Shown: positions 5,637-8,116 of the stretch, one piece after another
Position numbering within the stretch: position 1 is the stretch's first letter
Layout: every line of letters begins with the position of its first letter
Assembly: GCA_040758475.1 (NCBI GenBank)
Contig: JBFLVN010000170.1
Coordinates: 1-8,116 of the forward strand
Length of the DNA: 8,116 nucleotides
From: JBFLVN01 sp040758475
Lineage (GTDB): Bacteria; JAGRBM01
Direction of reading: 5' to 3'
Made by a program: the position numbers and the translations under genes
The notes under the pieces: generated by a model
The model's database searches: none
Told to the model about the DNA's origin: nothing
What the model saw: only the letters and a program-made list of their open reading frames with translations

Positions 5637-6371
5637 ATGAAGGTGCCCGAAGAAAAACCTCAGCAAGAAGCTTCGGCTTCGGGCAAGACGCCCCTTCCCC
5701 GGCGGGTGGTGGTGGCGGAGGTGTTCCTGCTGGCCGGGGCCGTATTGGCGGCCGCCGCCGCACCGCTCGTTGGCGCGAGCGTGGGGCCGCTCCGGCTCGA
5801 TCACCCGGTCATCTTGACCGCTTTGCTCCTTTATTTACCCTTCGTTCCCTACGCCCAGCGGCGCATCGAGCTTCAGGATTTGGGGCTTGGGCCCCAGGAT
5901 TTTTCCAAATCCCTCATCATGACCCTGAAGGCTGCTTTCTTCGTCTTTCCGCCGTTCGTCCTTTTTTGGTATGTGGCGGGCGGAGCACGCCTCGGAATCC
6001 CGCCGCCGCGGCCGCTGGAAGTTCCTTTCCCCTTCGACCCCGCCGAATGGGCGGGTGTGGTGGCGACCCAGTTCCTCTCCATCGCCATTCCGGAAGAGTG
6101 GTTTTTCCGGGGCTATCTCCAGCACCGTCTCGCGGGGCTCTTTCCCCGGCGGATCGGCTGGCGCTCCCTTTCCCTTCCCGTCGGCGCCATCCTTGGCTCG
6201 TTCCTCTTCGCCCTGGCCCACGCGCTTCGGTACGGCACGGCCTTGCGGCTCAACGTCTTTTTCCCCTCTCTTCTCTTCGCCTGGGCCCGGGACCGGGGGG
6301 GGCACCTCGCCGGGCCTGTCCTCCTCCACGCGGGGGCCAACTTATTAATGCGGGCCCTTTCGGCGCCCTAA
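5637..6371 (+). CDS. CPBP-family glutamic intramembrane protease (CAAX/Abi type)
   Basis: 244-aa polytopic inner-membrane protein of the CPBP (CAAX protease and bacteriocin-processing) family. The three family motifs are present: IPEEWFFRG (E153, E154, R158), FALAH (H195) and HAGAN (H231, N235), the expected catalytic Glu/His set. Hydrophobic segments lie at about 24-45, 55-72, 95-113, 140-152, 178-197, 205-217 and 222-240. Members cleave peptides or prenylated proteins within the membrane; some, such as the myxosortases, process C-terminal sorting signals. The EEWFFRGYLQ form resembles that group, but this is only an impression. I chose the ATG at 5637 because GGGGAGG precedes it; an ATG at 5559 would add 26 non-conserved residues and has no good ribosome site. 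It diverges from PBP1A and precedes the kinase. Substrate unknown. Confidence 0.88.
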   Translation: MKVPEEKPQQEASASGKTPLPRRVVVAEVFLLAGAVLAAAAAPLVGASVGPLRLDHPVILTALLLYLPFVPYAQRRIELQDLGLGPQDFSKSLIMTLKAAFFVFPPFVLFWYVAGGARLGIPPPRPLEVPFPFDPAEWAGVVATQFLSIAIPEEWFFRGYLQHRLAGLFPRRIGWRSLSLPVGAILGSFLFALAHALRYGTALRLNVFFPSLLFAWARDRGGHLAGPVLLHAGANLLMRALSAP

Positions 6372-6375
6372 CCCT

Positions 6376-6404
6376 TTGAAATTGTTTTCTTCCGGGAGTA
6401 TCCT
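6376..6404 (+). promoter_or_regulatory. Sigma70-type promoter of the kinase-FHA unit
   Basis: TTGAAA (6376-6381, 5/6) and TATCCT (6399-6404, 4/6) are separated by the ideal 17 nt. Transcription would start near 6411, about 38 nt before the kinase ATG. It lies wholly in the 77-nt gap after the protease stop, in a locally AT-rich patch. It suggests the kinase pair can be transcribed apart from the protease. Confidence 0.5.
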
Positions 6405-6448
6405 GACGACCAATCCCGACAGGTGAGGGCTTGCAGGTTGGGGGACGG

Positions 6449-7543
6449 ATGGCCTCCTCCGCGCAAGCACTTGCGTCGAACGAACCCGTACGGGTCGGCC
6501 GCTACCTTCTTTTGTCCGAAGTGGGCAAGGGCGGCATGGGCATTGTCTATCGTGCCCACGATCCGAAGATCGAGCGGGAAGTCGCGCTCAAGACGATCCT
6601 CTCCACCGGCGGGGGCAACCAGGCGGAACTTCGCCGCCGCTTGGAGCGGGAGGCCCGCGCCGCCGGCGGGCTTAACCACCCCAACATCGTCACCGTCTAC
6701 GACGTGGGCGAGTGGAACGATTCGTTCTACATCGCCATGGAGTACGTCTCCGGCACGCCGCTTGATCGCGTCATCAAGGAAGGAAAGAAGCTCGAAATCG
6801 GGGAAATTCTCTCCATCATCACCCAGGTGGCTGGCGCCCTCGATTACGCCCACTCGAAAGGGATCGTCCACCGGGACATCAAGCCTGCGAACCTCCTTCT
6901 CCCCGAGGACGGGCGCGTCAAAGTGACGGACTTCGGCATCGCCCGTCTTTCCCGTGACTCGATCACCCAGGAAGGGGGCCGCGTAGGCTCCCCGTCCTAC
7001 ATGAGTCCCGAACAGATTCTTGCGGAAGAGGTGGACGGCCGGACGGACTTCTTCAGCCTGGGCGTCGTATTCTACCAGCTCCTGACGGGGAGAAAGCCGT
7101 TCCGGGGAAAGAACGTTCCGGCCATCACCCACGCCATCTGCCACGACACGCCCGAACCCCCGAGCCGCTCGAATCCGAGCCTCCCCCGGCGGTTCGACCA
7201 GATCGTTTTGAAGCTCCTCTCCAAGGAGCGCGAGCAGCGCTATGCGAAAGGCGCCGAACTCGCCGCGGATCTCGCTCCCTTCCAGTCTTCGGATCTGACC
7301 AAAGTGGCGGTCGATTATTCGGCGCCCGCGCCCAAGGAGGACGCCCGGGAGCGGACGCCTCCGCCCGCCGCGCCGCCCCGGATCAACGCCGTTTTCAAGA
7401 ACATCGAGACCAACGTGAGGACGTTTTCGGTGGGGGAGAGGACGGGGCGGACCCGCCCGCGGTTTCCGCGGCAGGCTCTCTACGGCATCGCCGCCGCGGG
7501 GGCTCTGCTCCTGGCGGGAGCTGCGGTGTTTTTCCTCCGCTAA
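6449..7543 (+). CDS. Membrane-anchored eukaryotic-like Ser/Thr protein kinase
   Basis: 364-aa Hanks-type kinase that transfers ATP phosphate to Ser/Thr of target proteins. The kinase domain (about 18-276) is complete: glycine loop GKGGMG (26-31), VALK (K48), helix-C E68, HRDIKPANLL (D143, K145, N148), DFG (161-163), activation segment ending GSPSYMSPE (180-188), and D200 before FSLG. The arginine in HRD suggests activation by loop phosphorylation; candidates are S171, T173 and S181. A charged, Pro-rich linker (about 280-340) leads to one hydrophobic helix (344-363) that ends one residue before the stop, so the enzyme is tail-anchored with the kinase in the cytoplasm and no extracellular sensor. 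I chose the ATG at 6449, preceded by a G-run; a TTG at 6431 with AGGTGAGG before it would add six residues. Probably co-transcribed with the FHA gene. Confidence 0.93.
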   Translation: MASSAQALASNEPVRVGRYLLLSEVGKGGMGIVYRAHDPKIEREVALKTILSTGGGNQAELRRRLEREARAAGGLNHPNIVTVYDVGEWNDSFYIAMEYVSGTPLDRVIKEGKKLEIGEILSIITQVAGALDYAHSKGIVHRDIKPANLLLPEDGRVKVTDFGIARLSRDSITQEGGRVGSPSYMSPEQILAEEVDGRTDFFSLGVVFYQLLTGRKPFRGKNVPAITHAICHDTPEPPSRSNPSLPRRFDQIVLKLLSKEREQRYAKGAELAADLAPFQSSDLTKVAVDYSAPAPKEDARERTPPPAAPPRINAVFKNIETNVRTFSVGERTGRTRPRFPRQALYGIAAAGALLLAGAAVFFLR

Positions 7544-7552
7544 TTTCACCCC

Positions 7553-8116
7553 ATGATCGCCCAGTGTCCCAGTTGCCGGCGGCGAATTCGTATCGCCCTT
7601 CCGCAAGTAGTGGACCGCAATCTGGTCCGTTGTTCCGAGTGCTGGTCCGTCTTTCTCGTGGCGGCCGACGAACTCCGCACGGTCGCCAAGGAACGAGCGG
7701 CGGCCGTCACCGAACGGACGGACGGGGAGCTTTCCCGCCGGTTCGCCGACTGGGAGAAACGCTCCCTGGAAACCAAGCGCCCGCCCCTCGATGATCTTCC
7801 GGCCTCTCCCGCTTTCGATTGGACCGGTTTCGATGAGGCCGAGGATTCGGACGAAGACGTGGGGGAGGGGACCATCCTTTCGAGTGTCCGGGAAAAGGCG
7901 CCCGAAGGGCCGGGGGAAGTCCTCTTTACCCTCGCCGTGGTGGAAGGGCCCCAGGCGGGGCTCTCCGTTCCCGTGCAGAAGGCGCCGTACGTCCTGGGAC
8001 GCGAGGGCGTCGATTTCGTCCTGAACGATCCGGAAGCCTCCCGCCGCCACGCCTGCATTCAGGTCATGGGAAGCGGCGAAGGACGCCGCTACGAACTCGA
8101 AGACGCGGGTTCAACG
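7553..8116 (+). CDS. Zinc-ribbon / FHA-domain protein (3' end beyond the window)
   Basis: 188 residues are visible and the frame is open at the window edge. Residues 1-36 form a four-cysteine zinc ribbon (CPSC at 5-8, CSEC at 27-30) of the MJ0042-like kind common at protein N-termini. A charged region (37-120) includes an acidic run (92-106). From about 123 an FHA domain begins: VLGREG (G149, R150), then ASRRHA (S163, R165, H166), and the window ends at DAGST, the start of the usual DxGSTNGT. FHA domains bind phosphothreonine peptides. The ATG is 9 nt after the kinase stop and lacks a Shine-Dalgarno, which suggests translational coupling and a shared task: the kinase writes and this protein reads. 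What follows the FHA domain is unknown. Confidence 0.88.
   Translation, partial: MIAQCPSCRRRIRIALPQVVDRNLVRCSECWSVFLVAADELRTVAKERAAAVTERTDGELSRRFADWEKRSLETKRPPLDDLPASPAFDWTGFDEAEDSDEDVGEGTILSSVREKAPEGPGEVLFTLAVVEGPQAGLSVPVQKAPYVLGREGVDFVLNDPEASRRHACIQVMGSGEGRRYELEDAGST

Noticed and set aside
5442..5804. N-terminal extension of PBP1A by 121 residues
   Set aside because: The frame is open but has no PBP-like or signal sequence, overlaps the start of the divergent protease gene and crosses the inverted repeats and likely promoters.
6368..8050. Open frame of 560 codons on the minus strand
   Set aside because: Antisense to the kinase and FHA genes, both of which have clear family motifs; the composition is typical of a shadow frame.

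Overview
This is a GC-rich, gene-dense bacterial window with two divergent blocks and no sign of phage, IS elements, CRISPR or RNA genes. A Gram-negative-type class A penicillin-binding protein, Hsp33, an SCP2-fold protein and a eukaryotic-like Ser/Thr kinase paired with a zinc-ribbon/FHA protein suggest a deltaproteobacterial-type lineage (Myxococcota or relatives such as Nitrospinota or Tectomicrobia). That placement is inference from gene content; no phylogenetic marker is present.

Left block, minus strand, read from about 5520 down to 41. A divergent control region (5442-5636) leads into a long PBP1A-type peptidoglycan synthase (2409-5441). It is followed with tight spacing by the redox chaperone Hsp33 (1513-2373) and, 2 nt further on, by a HAD-family phosphatase (824-1510). 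These three look like one operon. About 200 nt further down, with its own possible promoter and a strong Shine-Dalgarno, lies an SCP2 sterol-carrier-like protein (41-625).

Right block, plus strand. A CPBP-family glutamic intramembrane protease (5637-6371) starts from the same divergent region. After a 77-nt gap with a good sigma70-type promoter comes a Ser/Thr protein kinase with one C-terminal membrane anchor (6449-7543). Nine nt later begins a protein with an N-terminal four-cysteine zinc ribbon and a C-terminal FHA domain (7553 to beyond the window end). Kinase and FHA protein form a plausible phospho-threonine writer/reader pair.

The most notable non-coding signals are in the divergent region. 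They are a perfect 8+8 bp inverted repeat overlapping the putative minus-strand -10 element, a perfect 8-bp GC-rich hairpin in the PBP leader, and two mutually exclusive 5-bp hairpins in the protease leader, one of which covers its Shine-Dalgarno. No wholly unprecedented system is evident. The best lead is the kinase / zinc-ribbon-FHA module next to a membrane protease and a cell-wall synthase.
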